Shown one piece after another: positions 11,338 to 24,802 of a stretch of 64,000 nucleotides of DNA. The stretch is from the NCBI GenBank assembly GCA_946894095.1, contig OX335661.1, forward strand, positions 17,390,665-17,454,664, given 5' to 3'. Origin of the DNA: Incurvaria masculella (taxonomy: Eukaryota > Arthropoda > Insecta > Lepidoptera > Incurvariidae). Numbering within the stretch: the stretch's first letter is position 1; every line of letters starts with the position of its first letter. Under the pieces are notes generated by a model, which was not told the origin of the DNA, ran no database searches, and saw only the letters and a list, made by a program, of their open reading frames with translations. Made by a program: the position numbers and the translations under genes.

Positions 11338-11748
11338 GTGCGGCTCGTAGCCTAGTGGCGCGGGGACTGGCCTAGCGTACCAGAGGCCCGGGTTCAATAC
11401 CAACTTGCACCACTGTCTTTCTCTTTCAGAGTTCGATAAGTGCATTTCGTCACGAATGCGAGCTGCTCCATGGTTAGAAATCCATGTAAAACTGTAGGTC
11501 CCCTTCCTCTACTAGGTGGCAGGGTTTTAGCCCGCCCGGGTTGGTACCATCGCATTGGATGAAAAGATGGTCGAAGCGGCAATGAAAAATTGTCCGTGTT
11601 TTCCATCCAGTTCAATGTAGCCGTGCTCATAAAGGGAAGGTCCTGGCATGGCACCTAATTCCTTCGGAAATGTGGTGTATTGGGCTAACATCATAACGGT
11701 AGTTGTGTGGTATTAGCCATCCATGTCAGGTCGCATAAAAAAAAAAGA
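11338..11748 (+). mobile_element. tRNA-derived SINE, full-length-looking copy
   Basis: The head has a pol III A-box-like GTAGCCTAGTGGCGCG and a B box GGTTCAATACC at about 11390. The body shares long identity with other copies here (33738-33985 forward; 57262-57560 and 54940-55290 reverse). It ends in CCATGTCAGGTCGCAT plus an A tract. It sits directly behind the mariner relic. Confidence 0.75.
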
Positions 11749-14215
11749 TAATTTGGGCCCGTACTTTGATTAGCTAAAATAAAAAGATCGCCAAAATCTT
11801 AATATTTTAAAATTTACATACCGATCTCCAATTTCATAGGTAAAGACTTAAGATTTGTCTATTACTCCAGATTAGCTCGCACCGGCTTGAACCTCGTATA
11901 ATCTAATAACGCCAATATTGGAGTTTCAGCATAAAAAGTAGAGACAAAAGCGTTATTGATAACAGTATCATTTGAAAAAACAATATCCCTCAACTTATTC
12001 GCAAAAAAAATAAGATGGACTAACCTATTGCTGTTCTGGAGCAGCCAAAACTTCAGTAGGTATTAAAAAACATTATGCTGTTCAGTGATATGAAATATAA
12101 ATAATCCGAGCTTCACTGCGTTTACAAACATATACCATCAAATGTTGAGTACAATTGGAGCAATAATCTCTTTCATGATAGAAACTTTTTATGGTGTTTT
12201 GTACTTAGATGAAAAATAAATCTTTTTCATCTAAGGTTTTGTAATGAATCTAATATAAATAACAAACTTTTGGCAAATGTGTTCAGTAATATTAAATAAA
12301 TCTATTATATTTTTGCTTTTAACTTTCTTTCATGCCTAGTGTAAGTACGTGGGTACTTAAATATACTTTCAGATAATGTTATTTAATTTGCAGCATTTTG
12401 CTGCTTTCTGTTCATAATAGCATGATCTCTGTGACACATGTCAAATGATTGACTTTAGTAATGTGACAAAGAATAATAAGAATATTTCATATGAACAGAT
12501 ATGAAGTTAACTGTTATGAAATAACCATTATTTTAATGTTACTTTCAAATAATATGGCATGGTATCTAATACCAAATTCATTTATCCAATACTTTCGGCC
12601 ATATCAGTGGCTTGTCATTCTTTTTATAGGCTCTAGCAGCGTTATAGTATACCTATACATAGCTGTGCTTCTTTTACAGAAGTGATGTTATGACTCAAAC
12701 GGAACAACTTTTGTTCTACAAATGTGGTCATAAAGACGAAACAATTCCATCCTCCCCGTAAATTGTCGTTTTTATAAAAACCCAAATGAAATGGAAGAAT
12801 GTTTTTGTTTAAGTAAACATATCCAAAACAAAAATCGTAAACAAATAAAAATTGAGATCCTGCATCACTTCTGTAAATTTAGCACAACTTTACCCAGTCA
12901 TCCAAATTTAGGAAAACATGGAAATATAATCCAGTTGATTGTTGATGTATCTAATCGAAGCTAAGCTTCGGTGGCATTTTGAAAAACACATTTTAGTATT
13001 TTATTTTAAACACTTCCCTCTACCCTCTACCTCACATCGTTCTAACCTAACATTACATTTGTCACAGAAATCACCTATGATGTATTGATAATACTAGAAT
13101 AATAAGTACAGATGGTATCGACGCAAGGAGGTAATTTTTCAGAAATATTTTTGTTTGGTTACCTAATACATACACGAGCAAAACAGAAACAAACTTACAA
13201 CAGTACTACCACAAAATAACTAATTGGTACTACCTACTTATTGAATATAAATTGTCGTGGCTGAAGCCTTACGCCTATATCAATTACGAATTGATTTCAA
13301 GAACTTGAAACTGTCAAATTTTTACACACTTTCCGAAAATGTAATTTCACAGTATACTTCGGCGTGATGGAGACTTTTGTGCCTAGTGTGTGTTCGAAAG
13401 TTCATCTGATGCTCTCGTAAATAATAAAATGTTTTAATAGAATAAGTTTGACTTGTGTTGTGTAGCAGAATGTACCCTTGATCTATTTTGTCAATGCCTA
13501 AGTATATTATGGATTGGGAAAAAAGTATGTTTTTAATTTTCTTAGCTTCTACTGTTCACTTCCTCCGCAAATTGTTTACCAAAAGATAGTTAGACAGGAA
13601 TTTTAATGCTATGGAAGTAATAAACAGGCTCAGATTTAAAAAGAAAATTAAGGAATTTGGAATTATGTTTGTCCATTGATGGATAGGCCCGAGGCCTGGG
13701 AGACACCGAGAGAGGATGAGAGATTTCTGACCTGATGCCTCCGGGCTCGCACCTTCCACAGGGATGTTCTTACTTTCTTCTGGCCAGAAATGTTGCTGGA
13801 GGCAGCTACCAAGCACTCGCACGCGGACACCTTTTCACAACTTGCGTACAACTCCTCGCGCGATGAGGGCAATGCGATGGTACAGTGAGAGGATGGCTTG
13901 TCTCTTCGGAGCGACTATTCGCGGCGCGGTTCTTTTGGTGGTTGAAGTCCGACTCGCGAGCACGATTTTAAATCATGATCGCGCGCGCCTTCTGGTTTGC
14001 AGTGGTCCCATCTCTCTCTCTCTTAGGTGGGGAAAAGATGAGAAGGAACGAGAGGAAAGTGTTATATTGAGTAGTGTTTTTATGAAGTAGTGTTGGCGGG
14101 AAAATCAGTTAACGGCGTGTCCAATTGACGTGTTTCATTGGTTCTTTGCCAACAGTGGACGGCATAGGTACTTCACTAAAAAAAGGTTTTTAAACTCGGT
14201 TACATTTTAAACTTA
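11749..14215. other. AT-rich intergenic DNA
   Basis: No gene recognised. An inverted pair around TACAGAAGTGATG (about 12656-12690 and the reverse complement near 12852-12890) suggests a short TIR element of roughly 240 bp. A more GC-rich unique stretch lies at 13680-14080 with no recognisable coding potential. Confidence 0.45.
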
Positions 14216-14218
14216 AAA

Positions 14219-17200
14219 TTACCTAAAAAGAAAGTCGTGGAATTGGACGACGTCCTCGTTGACGCTCTGCTGGATCTCGAGGAATTCGTTGATGTTGAGG
14301 CTGAGCTGCGAGTGTGGCGTGAAACGTGGCCACAGCCGCGGGTCGACTGTAGGTTGGCTGCAACATACATATGACATTGTAACGGGAATACTAATTATGC
14401 GTAACTCCTGACTATAGAAGAAGTTGACGACGTCCTCATTGACGCTCTGCTGGAACTCGTGGAATGTGTTAATGTGAGGCTGAGCTGCAAGTGTGGCGTG
14501 AACTGCGAACACAGGCGCAGGTGTCGACGTGTCACGTGGCACTAACTGGAACACCATGCGTAACTCAACATAGCAGAAGAATTTGACGGCGTGTTTGGTG
14601 ACGACGGATTTGGAGGAAGTTCTTGATATTGAGGCTGAATGGTGAGTTCAACCTCAATACCACTATATTTAACTATACAAGTAGAATATTGAAGTACTTA
14701 CTTGTAATGCATAAAGTTTATAAATGAAGATGTTAGGAAGTATTTTACCAAATCATCTTTAGTTCCATACTCTATAGAACTTGCCGTATACGAATTTAAC
14801 TTCAATACGTAGGTCATATCTTGCAAATGAAAAGCGCCATGAGGCACATTGGTGATTACGTCCTGCAGCGGGTGATAATCTCCGACAAAGGAGAACTGGT
14901 ACAGATACACGCTTGAATTGAGCAGTTCGGAGTTCATCCTCGCCAATTTCAGTGCCGGGTAAATAAACCAACTGTCTGACGTTGCACTGAGAAAATTGGA
15001 AAAAGTTTCATCGCTAAATTCCTTATTTCCAAAATAACGCCTTTTAATCCAGGAGATTTTTTCCTCGAGTTGAACAGCGTTGGAAGCATATTGAAGACTC
15101 GAAGACAAAATAAATTCTGGGTTTTTCTTCAAAAGGCCCATTACATCGACGGACCGATATCTTGGAGACAATGAATTCATCTCTTTGTCTGTAAATCCAA
15201 TCATTGTTGGTATATCTCTGGATCTACCGGAAGCGACGATCTCGTATGGATCTTCAGCGAGAAATGGCTCGCTTGCATCATATACATTTTCAATCACCGG
15301 AAAAAATCTTAGAAATATAAATTTCTCTTGGATTTCAGTAGCGGCAGCTAAAATATCGCTGGCTTTAGCCGCTTGAAGTGCCTCAAAAGTATTTTTCGAA
15401 TCTGTAGCGTTAATACCGAGCTTGTTTAGCAGTAAAGCAGCGTGCTCTGCGGCATTCGTTTGAGACGTCGTAATTAACGATCTTGTAGCTGCCCCACTCA
15501 TCATAATGGCTCTGTAAAATAAGTTTAAAATAAATTATTATCAAAGATGCTAACTAAATAAAGACATTTACCTAATCATTCACTTCTTAATACTACTTAT
15601 ATCTATGGGGTTCTTAAGGCTATTTTGTTCGGCAGAATCAGTAGATAACAAAAGAAGATGTCATCATAATAGGAGTCTCAAGTATAATTTTTAATCAGAC
15701 GAAGTACAACTGACAGGAGCTAATGTCATTTTGTAAAATAATATTGCCATACACAGTGTGATAGTAATGATGTTTAGTTCCGATCTAGAACCTACCAAAC
15801 ATAATCCGGAATTATGGGTTCTACTCCCAACTATCATTGTTGTTACACTTATACTTACTGAATTAACATTCCAAAGAGCAGTTACACATTTACTTTAAAC
15901 CTCAAAATTTTTGTGCGCAGAAATTAAGAGTAAAACATGTTTTTTTTTATGTTTCGACAATGAATGTTGTTTAACAAAGATGTTTTGTTTCTTATACAGC
16001 ATTAACTCCTTGCACATCTGTGTTTCTGTAAACCGAGTATTTTCTTAATAGACTGAAGACGGAGTGAGTGAATGACTCATGTCAAGCCTTTTGTCACATC
16101 TCTATTTTTTCATTAAAAACTGTCAGCACAGTAAACGTCACTTTTCTTCATCTGATTAAAGATACGACTTTACCTGTTAAACAGACCCTGCGTCGTGTTG
16201 GAGAGCGTGAGGAGGTGCACCGCTGCTCCGCCAGCGCTCTGTCCCCCGACGGTGACGTTGTCTGGGTCCCCCCCGAAGGCTGCGATGTTGCGTCGGACCC
16301 ACTTCAATGCTTCCACCATGTCCCACATACCCAGATTTCCGGGCAATTCTTTAGTGCCCAGCGACAGAAAACCGAACACGCCGAGTCTAAAAAGAAAGAT
16401 GTTAAAATATCATTTGTAAACAGCTTCTTAACGTCTATCTGGTTACAGTATTTTTTTTTTCATCTTGGCCAATACTCTGTTTTGGACGGGCAGAGTGCAG
16501 TCGTTTCCTCTGAAATATGGAAGTTTTTCGGAAATAGAGACAAATTTGAGATCTCTTTCCAGTCATACTGACGTCAAACATAGAGTAAAAGTGCCTAAGT
16601 AATTATTTCTCCCGAATCAAATCCATAGGCATAATCTGGTATCTGAAACATTTGGAAGCAATTTTCCACAAAAGACCGAATTTGCGGAATGCGAACGTAG
16701 CTGTTAAGCTGAAGTGAACCAAACCTTTTTGAGGAAACCCATTCTTTCTAAATAAGCTTAGCTCACGTAGAGCGAGGGGCGATACAAACAAGTCATGGTT
16801 TATTGAAAGCATTAAAATTGATGGTGCATCGAACTTATGACACTTCATCAGATGATGTGTCATACGAGAGTAGACTGATTCTCCGAATGTTCAGGCAGCA
16901 TACTTCCCAATCGGAGACGCCTGTGCTGTGCGGAACCTTTTCGAGAGATTGAGCGATACCCGAACCATAGCCAGCATGATCATCGACTTTCGCTTGGAGG
17001 ACTGTATGTAGATCGCTGATGGTTGTTTATTTTTCTATCTAGGTACGTCAGTTTAAATTTTCGAATTGATCTAATCTCTATATTTCTATTGAAAACGATG
17101 TGATGAGTGAACGATACAGTGAGACCCTGTATTGCTGAGACACTCGACTTCACAAAACAATGATGAATTTAACAGCCGATTTATGTTTATTTTGGGGCCG

Positions 17201-18743
17201 TTCATTTGGACAACCTATGTTTTACTACAGCAAACATGTTATGTGAAGTCTTTGAAGATTTGTTAATATTGAAATGCAAAGCTGTTTTTTTATAGTTTTC
17301 TCATAGCAAACAATTTGGCCAAACAATAAGCAAACCCAAAAATATAATTTCTTACCGGTAGTTAAAGGTCACCATGATAATGCCTCTGGACACAAGGAAT
17401 TCCGGTCCGTAGACATCGGCGTTGGAGGAGCCCATGGCGAACGCCCCGCCGTGTATAAACACCAACACGGGCAGCGCACTCGTCCTGTCTGCGCCCTCAG
17501 GTACGTGCACGTTCAAGTGGATGCACTCCTCGCTCATGCCGGTTGGTTGCATCAGCGGTCCGAATAGGATATCTGTTTGCATGCAGATGTCTCCCTCACT
17601 GAGGGCATCGTACACGCCATCCCATGGCTCTAGTGGTTCAAGGAGCTGCAATTTAGAACGTTTATGGTCAAGAAAAACAAGATGAACAAGCAAATTATAT
17701 TTTTTTGTAAATCTGACCAATTCAAATAGTATACGCATTGTTTGCTTTGTGGACGTGTTGCATCCTCCTTATCACGAAGACTGTCTTTTTCTTCAAACCA
17801 GAGACACTGCCAGAGTGCAATTAACGATGTGGCCGTGCCCGCGTGCCGTGGCTAGTCCCGCCGGGAAGGGCTTTCTTATGGCCGATGTCTGTTCGTCAAA
17901 ACACTATCTTGGCTACATGGCTAGACTTATATAGCGGTTGTGTGGGTGATTTTGTGCATATTTATTAGTCGCGAGTTGGCGACCCTCCTTGGGAATCTGT
18001 AAGTGACAGGATAAGCGGACTTTGAAGAAGCGCCTTCTAACGGGCTGCTGAGCGTGCGGGATACCTCGGTGGCTGGTGTAGGTGCCGACCTCTGCTGGGC
18101 GGATGCATACTCGCAACAGAACCGTGTCCGCTGCGCCATCTGCTCTGATGTCTTTCTTAGCAGCCTGTAGTGAAGAAAGAGGCGAATGGACACATATGAC
18201 AAGGTGTGCGAACCTTGAAGCGGCGTTCTCCAATGGGCTGCTGGGCGTACGGGATTCCTCGGTAGCTGGTGTAGGTGCCGACGTCTGCTGGTCGGATGAA
18301 GCCTCGTACCAGCCCTGTGTCCAGCTGCACAGTCTGTTCCGATGCCCGCTGGCTCCGGCAGCCTACGTGTTAAACAATTCAAGTATACTTAGGCTGACGC
18401 GCACCATCCCCGGTTAACGTTAACAAATATATATAAGTACTTAGTTAATGACATAAGAAAGAAAGAAGATTTTTTTTATTTTAACTCTCATTTTGTGCAC
18501 TTCAGCTGATTACAATGCTTCAAATGAAGACGTCGCAGAAACTCAAATAATCCAAACTTTGGTATGTTTTGCGAATCTGAATGACTGCGTACCTACACTA
18601 TTAAATACATGGGTTTTCGTAACAATACATATGTATTGTCGTGGAAAACCAATAAAAATGTGTACGTGTTAATTAAAAAAGAAGCAATATTATACGTGAC
18701 GAATAAAATTAAAATTATTTTTACCTGACAATAGCAGCAGTGC
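14219..18743 (-). CDS. Secreted carboxylesterase III, reads intact
   Basis: Carboxylesterase (COesterase, alpha/beta hydrolase) that hydrolyses carboxylic esters, probably extracellular. Exons in 5'-3' order: micro-exon 18725-18743, 18214-18362, 17356-17645, 16174-16386, 14702-15511 and 14219-14357 (stop TAA). All junctions are GT-AG and in phase. Key parts are the mature start TVQLDTGLVRG, the SEDCL-type loop here as MSEECIHLNVHVPEG, the oxyanion-hole FIHGGAFAMG, the nucleophile elbow GGQSAGG, the acid in the TDKEMNS loop, and the catalytic His in HGAFHLQDMTY. No ER-retention tail is present. The micro-exon encodes ALLLLS, part of a signal peptide; the ATG exon was not found. It is the third of three tandem paralogs and the only one with an unbroken frame. 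The subfamily (antennal or juvenile-hormone-esterase-like) cannot be settled by eye. Confidence 0.85.
14417..14650 (-). pseudogene. Two decayed duplicates of the last exon of esterase III
   Basis: The terminal exon (14219-14357) ends with a QQSVNEDVVQFHDFLF-like tail. A second copy at about 14417-14545 still reads FHEFQQSVNEDVVNFFYS, and a third, very short one lies near 14573-14650. Both have lost the stop context and have indels. They sit between exon 5 and the functional last exon. Confidence 0.7.
16387..17355. other. Intron 3 of esterase III
   Basis: Non-coding intron sequence with a T-rich run near 16450. The open frame seen on the minus strand at 16603-16863 matches nothing I recognise. 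Confidence 0.5.
17738..17890 (+). mobile_element. Fragment of the TTAA MITE family 2
   Basis: It shares the stretch GTGGACxTGTTGCATC...GACTGTCTTxTTCTT...CCGTGCC with the right part of the element at 58784-59326. Both termini are lost. It lies in intron 2 of esterase III. Confidence 0.6.
18026..18170 (-). pseudogene. Duplicate of exon 2 of esterase III
   Basis: A second, diverged copy of the N-terminal coding exon lies 3' of the intact one (18214-18362). It retains CIRPAEVGTYTSHRGIP and the end FFKV with a donor-like GT, but carries indels that shift the frame. The same exon is duplicated in genes I and II. Confidence 0.75.
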
Positions 18744-18814
18744 CTGAAACAAATGAATAAGGAATGATTTCCCGTATGTTAAAATAAAATGGTTTTTTTC
18801 ATGGAATTGGATAT

Positions 18815-18890
18815 AGGTGGCTCATCCCACATATACGTACTGTCATGATATTAGCCTGACACACAACATAGCAGCTTTTTTTGGGTGCTT
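18815..18890 (-). mobile_element. SINE 3'-end fragment
   Basis: GGTGGCTCATCCCACATATAC...CTGTCATGATATTAGCC resembles the end of the reverse SINE copy at 54940. Short and degraded. Confidence 0.45.
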
Positions 18891-18954
18891 TGCTAATTTC
18901 ATATGAACTTAGCGAATCACCCATTGCCAACTATTATTGTAACCTCTACGTATT

Positions 18955-19565
18955 GATGACTACAAATGGATTCTTGGTGTCGACCTGACGCATGACTTTA
19001 ATTTCGGACGCCATATTGAGGATAAAACCAAGCACGCCGAAAAAAATCTGGAAGTCCTCAACAGGCTGCGTCAGTACTTCTTTCTTGACCAAAAACTGCT
19101 CCTTTACCCGGCGCAGATAAGGTCTTGCGTGGAGTATTGTTCTCATTTGTGGGACAGCTCAGCTAAGCACCTGCTTGACTCCCTGGACTCGATACAGCGT
19201 CGGGCCGTGCGCCTCGTCGAGGATCCCGAAGTATTTCAGAAATTGGATACCCTCCAACTCCGAAGGGATGTAGGGTATCTCTGTATTCTATCATCTTATC
19301 GGGTAGGAGTGGCACCTAGGAGGAGGGCCTAATATTAGATCTTGGGCTAATAACGGTGAATTTGGCCAAGCGATTTCTATGTATACTAAAGTTGCCTTAA
19401 ACTATAGTTGCCCAGAAAAAGACGACTTACGTCAATATGTCGATGCAAACCTTGGCAAGTACTTACAGTGGCACATAATATTACGCTCTTCATATCGACG
19501 CGTTCCGTGCTCCACTCTGAGGCTCACTCGCCAACTCTAACGGCGTTCAGAGATCCACTGATTTT
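18955..19565 (+). pseudogene. Non-LTR retrotransposon reverse transcriptase, C-terminal relic
   Basis: The translation from 18955 reads the region downstream of the RT catalytic core: YKWILGVDLTHDFNFGRHI, then LLYPAQIRSCVEYCSHLWD and LDSIQRRAVRLVEDP. This arrangement is typical of jockey/CR1-like elements. Frame is lost after about 19320, with a decayed tail to about 19565. It lies between esterases III and II. Confidence 0.75.
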
Positions 19566-21122
19566 TCTCATCCCGGCTTGGTTACAAAAATACATTTATT
19601 TATGTACATACCTTAATTAATTGTTTGTAATCACTTAATGTGATAAGGTAATTAATATGACGAATGTTATGAAGGCCGGTAGGTTTTCAACTGTGGAGAC
19701 AACTTTAACAGGTTCTAATGTAAATAATATTATCTAAAAACAAAGGAAATATGTAATGTTATATGTTTTCTATTTGTTGATGCGTTATATGTTTGTAGCA
19801 AGAAGTAAAGGTGTTAATGATTTATATATTTTTTAAATGCTCTCGTTCTTGTAGTTGTACTTCTTGTACAACCACGCAAAAAAGAGCATTTGAAATACAA
19901 AAACAGTGTTTCGAAAACATTATGAAACGACGCCTTTTCTTTATTGTCACGTTTTCTCATAATTATACATTCTTTTTTAAGAAAATATCTTCTTCCGACA
20001 ATTTAAAGCAATATTTTCTTAAACCAATTTTTTTTACACAAGAATTCTTGTAGTTGCAGGTCTGTATTGTATTGTATGTATAGTATGTGGACGAAGTTTT
20101 ACTACTTTTTCACTTTGTAAATCGAATCCGAGGATCAGACAGATTGTGACGTGACTTTTGTAGTTTGACCAGGGAATAAGTAAGAGTGTTTGACTACCAG
20201 AAGTTTAAATATGAAATTTAAATTGATATATTCAATATGCCCAGTCATTGGTCGTATTTAATGCACAGCTTTGAAAATGGGCAAAAAAAGTACAAGGCAA
20301 TGGGACTGCTATGTACCATTATGAGCTACCACATGTCGATGGCTACCACCCATAACGACGAACGCTTATTGCTTTTCGGATCACATTGTTTCGTCACCAG
20401 TAAAGATTTTCGAAACGTATTCGCATTTCTCTACACCAACCAACACGGGCTTGGTTTTCCGTTTCGGAGAGCACTCGGGGCATCCAACGACAACAAAGTT
20501 TCTTCACGGCAAGGTGGAATGTTCACTAATGAACGAATGCCTAAGATTCATCGTCTTCAAGGCTAGTTCTGCCTCTTTTGAATTTGTTAAAACATATAAA
20601 AATCATTGCCCGATAAAGGGCAGATTTGCCTAAAGCTGATCCACTCGGACATAGCTTAACACTTGTTATTTGTTAATTATTTACTTCGTCTTTGGACTCG
20701 AAGTGTTTCTCTTTGTCACATTTATATTCATATGTTTTCAGATACACAAGAAAAGTAAATAAAAAAAACTTTTATGTCCTAATACATAGCTACCAAAAGT
20801 CGTCTATTTTGTAGAGCAATACATCTTCAAGGTTCTTCTTAAATGTCGCTTGTAGGCATCTTCCTTCAATCATCTTTAGTTTGGATGGTTATTTGATTAG
20901 AAATTTTAAAAAATTTCTTTAGATAAATACCAAGTTTATTAACACATGAGTCACTACAGCACGAATAGTCTCACCCACCTTGCACATTGCCTTTAAATAA
21001 TAATGATAAGCTCGCTTGAGGTCGGCGGGCTGCTGGCTGCACCTGAACTCCGCAGCTGCAGGACCGAGGCGCATCACCAGGCGATGCGCGCAAGAAATTC
21101 TCCGTGCCGGCGCCTGCGGGGC
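19566..21122. other. Intergenic DNA between esterases III and II
   Basis: AT-rich, with no gene recognised. The frame at 20237-20566 (109 aa) resembles no family I know and has no start or splice support. Confidence 0.5.
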
Positions 21123-21168
21123 GTGGTGGTACCAGGTGGTACCTACGTGTACCACCTGGTACCACCAC
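21123..21168. repeat. Perfect palindrome, 20-bp arms with 6-nt loop
   Basis: GTGGTGGTACCAGGTGGTAC at 21123-21142 is the exact reverse complement of 21149-21168, separated by CTACGT. It lies in an isolated GC-rich island (about 21030-21260) inside AT-rich DNA. A smaller hairpin (GCGCATC/GATGCGC) lies near 21070. Confidence 0.95.
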
Positions 21169-23770
21169 CCATCGTTCGAAGCCTGGTCCCGTCGTGCCGG
21201 AGAGTGCCGCCACCACGGCCTGCGCCCACCGGCGCGCGTTGTCGCCGCCGGTGGACAAGACACCGTTTTTATATTATTTGTTTTATAAAACAAGTAAATA
21301 TAAAAATAATGTATGTAAACGTTAGAATAAAGGAAATACTGTCAATAATAATAATATGTTTTATTGAGGCACACAATCCTAAATGCATGAAATATTTACA
21401 TAATATGTTAATGATATTTCATGCATTTCATGGGTTCTGACTTGCATTAAATAATTATAATTTTCGTTTAGTTTTTTCTTTTTTTTTTCTAGGTAAATAA
21501 TCTGCGTGAAAACTCGGAAAAACGCGTTTTCCCTGAGATAGCTCGGTTTTTCTCCCCCAACAACCCCATATACCAAACTTCATCAAAATGTTTAGAACTC
21601 TTTTACAGATCTCAAGACATATATAAAAGGAAATAAACAAAGGGATATAAAAAAAACAAGTGTTTTCAGATATTTATTATCATTGATTTAAAAACAACAG
21701 TAATTAGCAAAAAAGATCGTCGAAGAAGTGGACAAGTTGTTCCTTGAGGCCCTCGTGCAGCTCCAGGGTGTGGTTGATGTTGAGGCTGAGTCGGCAACTC
21801 GGCGTGAAGGGAGGCCACACATTCCGATCTGCGGTCGGCTCGCTGTAACATCAACATTTTATTTTAACTTCTTTGCCTTTTGTTTTCGTGTCGTTGTTCA
21901 TTGGTTTCTACAAAATACAGATTATAGTCTTTCCACCGAGGCATATTCAATTATAATTATTTATTCTAGAATTTTCTTATCTTATACTTCTTCCAGTTCT
22001 CTTGATATGCTCCAATATCATTAAAACTATGCAATTATTGACAGATTCAAATGTAAAAGAAGCTGTTTTATTGTTATTAAAATATTATTATTGACATGAA
22101 TAAAAGGACGTATGACAACCACAGAACTAAATTCAGCTGATTGCGAGGACATATGTCGTGACGTATTTAGTTCGCCCTCCAGGCTCACACTTACTTTCGA
22201 TGAACTAGGTGAAACGAGGTTGGCTAGGTTAGGTTAGGAGAGGTTAGAAGTACCCCTTGATAATTAACTATAAAAATAAATACAATTGGTAAGCAAAAAA
22301 TATATATATATCAGAAACACATTTTTGAGCAAAAAATTGATATTTTCTAATTATTTTATATTTAAAAAATTAATTATAATATGTTTTCTAAAACTCTTTA
22401 AATTCCTAAAAATCCTCTGACGTGATCTGTGAATGAAAACAAACTAGAAAGCTCATAAACACTCACTTGAATTTCGCAAAGTTTGCGAATGAAGATGTCA
22501 TGAACTCCTTCACCAATTCATCCTCAGTCCCAGGCGTAATGGAGCTTGGCGTGTAGGAATTTAACTTAAAAACCGTAAGTCATGTCTTGCAGGTGGAATG
22601 CTCCATGAGGTACATTTGGTATTAAATCCTGCAAGGGATGATAATCTCCAACAAACGAAAATTGGTACAGATATGTATTCGATTTTAACAATTCAGCATT
22701 AATTCTTGCCAGCTTCAACGCAGGGTAAATAAAAAAACTGTCTGACGCAGATTCAAGATAGTTATTCAAGGTGTCATTGCTAAACTCTTCCTTTCCGAAA
22801 TAACGCGATTTCATCTTGCCAGCTTTGTCTGCGAGTTCGCTAGCGTTGTTGGCATAGATAATGCTTGGGGGCAAAATAAGCTCAGGGATATTTATTAATT
22901 GGTTCATAAAATTAACTGCTCGAAATCTTGATGCAAATGAGTTGATCTCTTTGTCTGTGTACCCGATGATAGTAGGTATATCTCTAGATCTACCAGAGGA
23001 TACTATTTCATCCGGATCTTCAGCTAGGAACGGTTCCATTCCATCGAATACATTTTCTACTACCGGTTGAAATCTGAGAAATATGTATTGTTCCTGCATT
23101 TCTGTAGTAGCCGCCAAAATATCCATAGCTTTCGCTGATACGAGAGATTCAAAGATATCTTCGGGCTTAGTAGAATTGATACCAAGCTTTGATATTAACA
23201 AGGCGGCTTGCTCAGCGGCATTTTTTTGTGAAGTCGTTACAAATGATCTCGTAGCTATCCCACTCATCATGATGGCTCTGGAAAATTAGGTCGAATTATG
23301 TAACATTAGCAAAGTGGCGGAGAATAATTATTAATGATGCGTTAACATGTAATAACATTGGAGGAAGTATTGAAAGGAGAAATTTTAAATCAAATCAATT
23401 GGGTTGAAACACAATTTTAAAGCAATGTGTGCTAAAGTATAAAATTGTTTTTCTACCTCTTAAACAGACCCTGCGTTGTATTTGACAGCGTGAGGAGGTG
23501 TACCGCTTCCCCACCAGCGCTTTGTCCCGCTATGGTGACGTTGTCTGGGTCCCCCCCGAAGGCTGCGATATTTCGACGGACCCACTTGAGCAATTCCACC
23601 ATGTCCCACATGCCTAAATTACCGGGCAGCTCTTTGGTGCCAAGGGACAGAAAACCGAACGCTCCGAGTCTGAATAAACAGAAGTCCGAATTAAAGAACG
23701 AGGCCTGAAACTCCATTCTTCTGACTTAGGGCATAGTAAAGTTGGAGTACGTTTTAATGTGTCTTTTTAA

Positions 23771-24226
23771 GGCGCTAGGAGAAGCCAACCACTCGCGCCA
23801 TACAAATGTACCTTTCAACAAGTGTAATAATATGTAGTGAAACGGCTCAGTAAGTCCAAATAGAACTCAAGACTAATAATGTATTGTTTATATTTTTTGA
23901 TTCCATCATTTATTTGAATTATAATTATAATAATAAAGTCGATTTTTCACATTATAAATCTGAAAGTAATTTGATTTCTAGATATAAGCAAAAACAGCAT
24001 AAATACATTCCATTTGCTTTTAGATTTCTACATTTAGTCAAAAAAGTTCGGAAATGGACACCGTCTCCGCAATTTATTTTAAATAGAAAAAGGAAACATA
24101 CATTAACGAAAATAGGTTGATTCCTAGACAAGGAATCATATATTGTAAGAATGACACTTCTAATCGTCAGACTTAGTTAACTTGGGGTGCCTAGTCTAAC
24201 TTTGCGAATTGGCTAGTACCAGGGCC
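23771..24226. mobile_element. TTAA-flanked MITE family 1, copy A
   Basis: 456 bp with inverted ends GGCGCTAGGAGAAGCCAA and TTGGCTAGTACCAGGGCC. TTAA precedes the left end (23767-23770), but the right flank reads AGGG, so one side of the target duplication has been lost. The interior matches copy B at 24972-25369. TTAA targets and GG ends point to piggyBac-type mobilisation; no transposase is encoded. Confidence 0.8.
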
Positions 24227-24802
24227 AGGGATGCTGGCAACACCGGCTGTCAAAAAATAATTAACAGGGTGACAATTGAATTTGATTGTATCCGAAAAAA
24301 ATAAAATAATGTATGTTCTAATTATTGTAATCTAAAATTACATGTGAGTAACTGCGTAAGTGGTGTTAACCATGTAAGTAAAGTAATTTTAGAGAACTTG
24401 GCATAACTAATTGAGTGACCTTTACTGGCTTTTTGTCTATATTCGTTGTAATCGTTCGTTGTCCCGCAAGAAAAGTTATTAGCAGTATTTTGTTGCTGGG
24501 TACTAATCGTAGCGACCTGGCAGTACTATGGAGGCCCTTTTTGTGTTTATTGGTATATTGTCATAGAAATCGTCAGATTTGATGTCGATAAATACAACGA
24601 ATAATTACAACGCGATTCTTTATAGCCAAAAGATAATTTATTTCTCGAAAACGATTTTAGTTCCTTGGCTAATAACACTTACACCTAAAAACTTTTAAAA
24701 CACCTAAAATTGTATTGCACGTGTAGAAACACTTCATTTAAGATTGTAATACTTATAGCACCGATTAGATGATATTTTGACAAGTACAAGTAAAGGCTAG
24801 AA
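24227..24802. other. Intron sequence of esterase II
   Basis: AT-rich, nothing recognised. Confidence 0.5.

Noticed and set aside
12491..12685. 64-aa hydrophobic frame
   Set aside because: AT-rich noise; the hydrophobicity follows from T-rich codons and it overlaps a probable short inverted-repeat element.
20237..20566. 109-aa protein gene
   Set aside because: No homology recognised, no splice or promoter context; left as non-coding.
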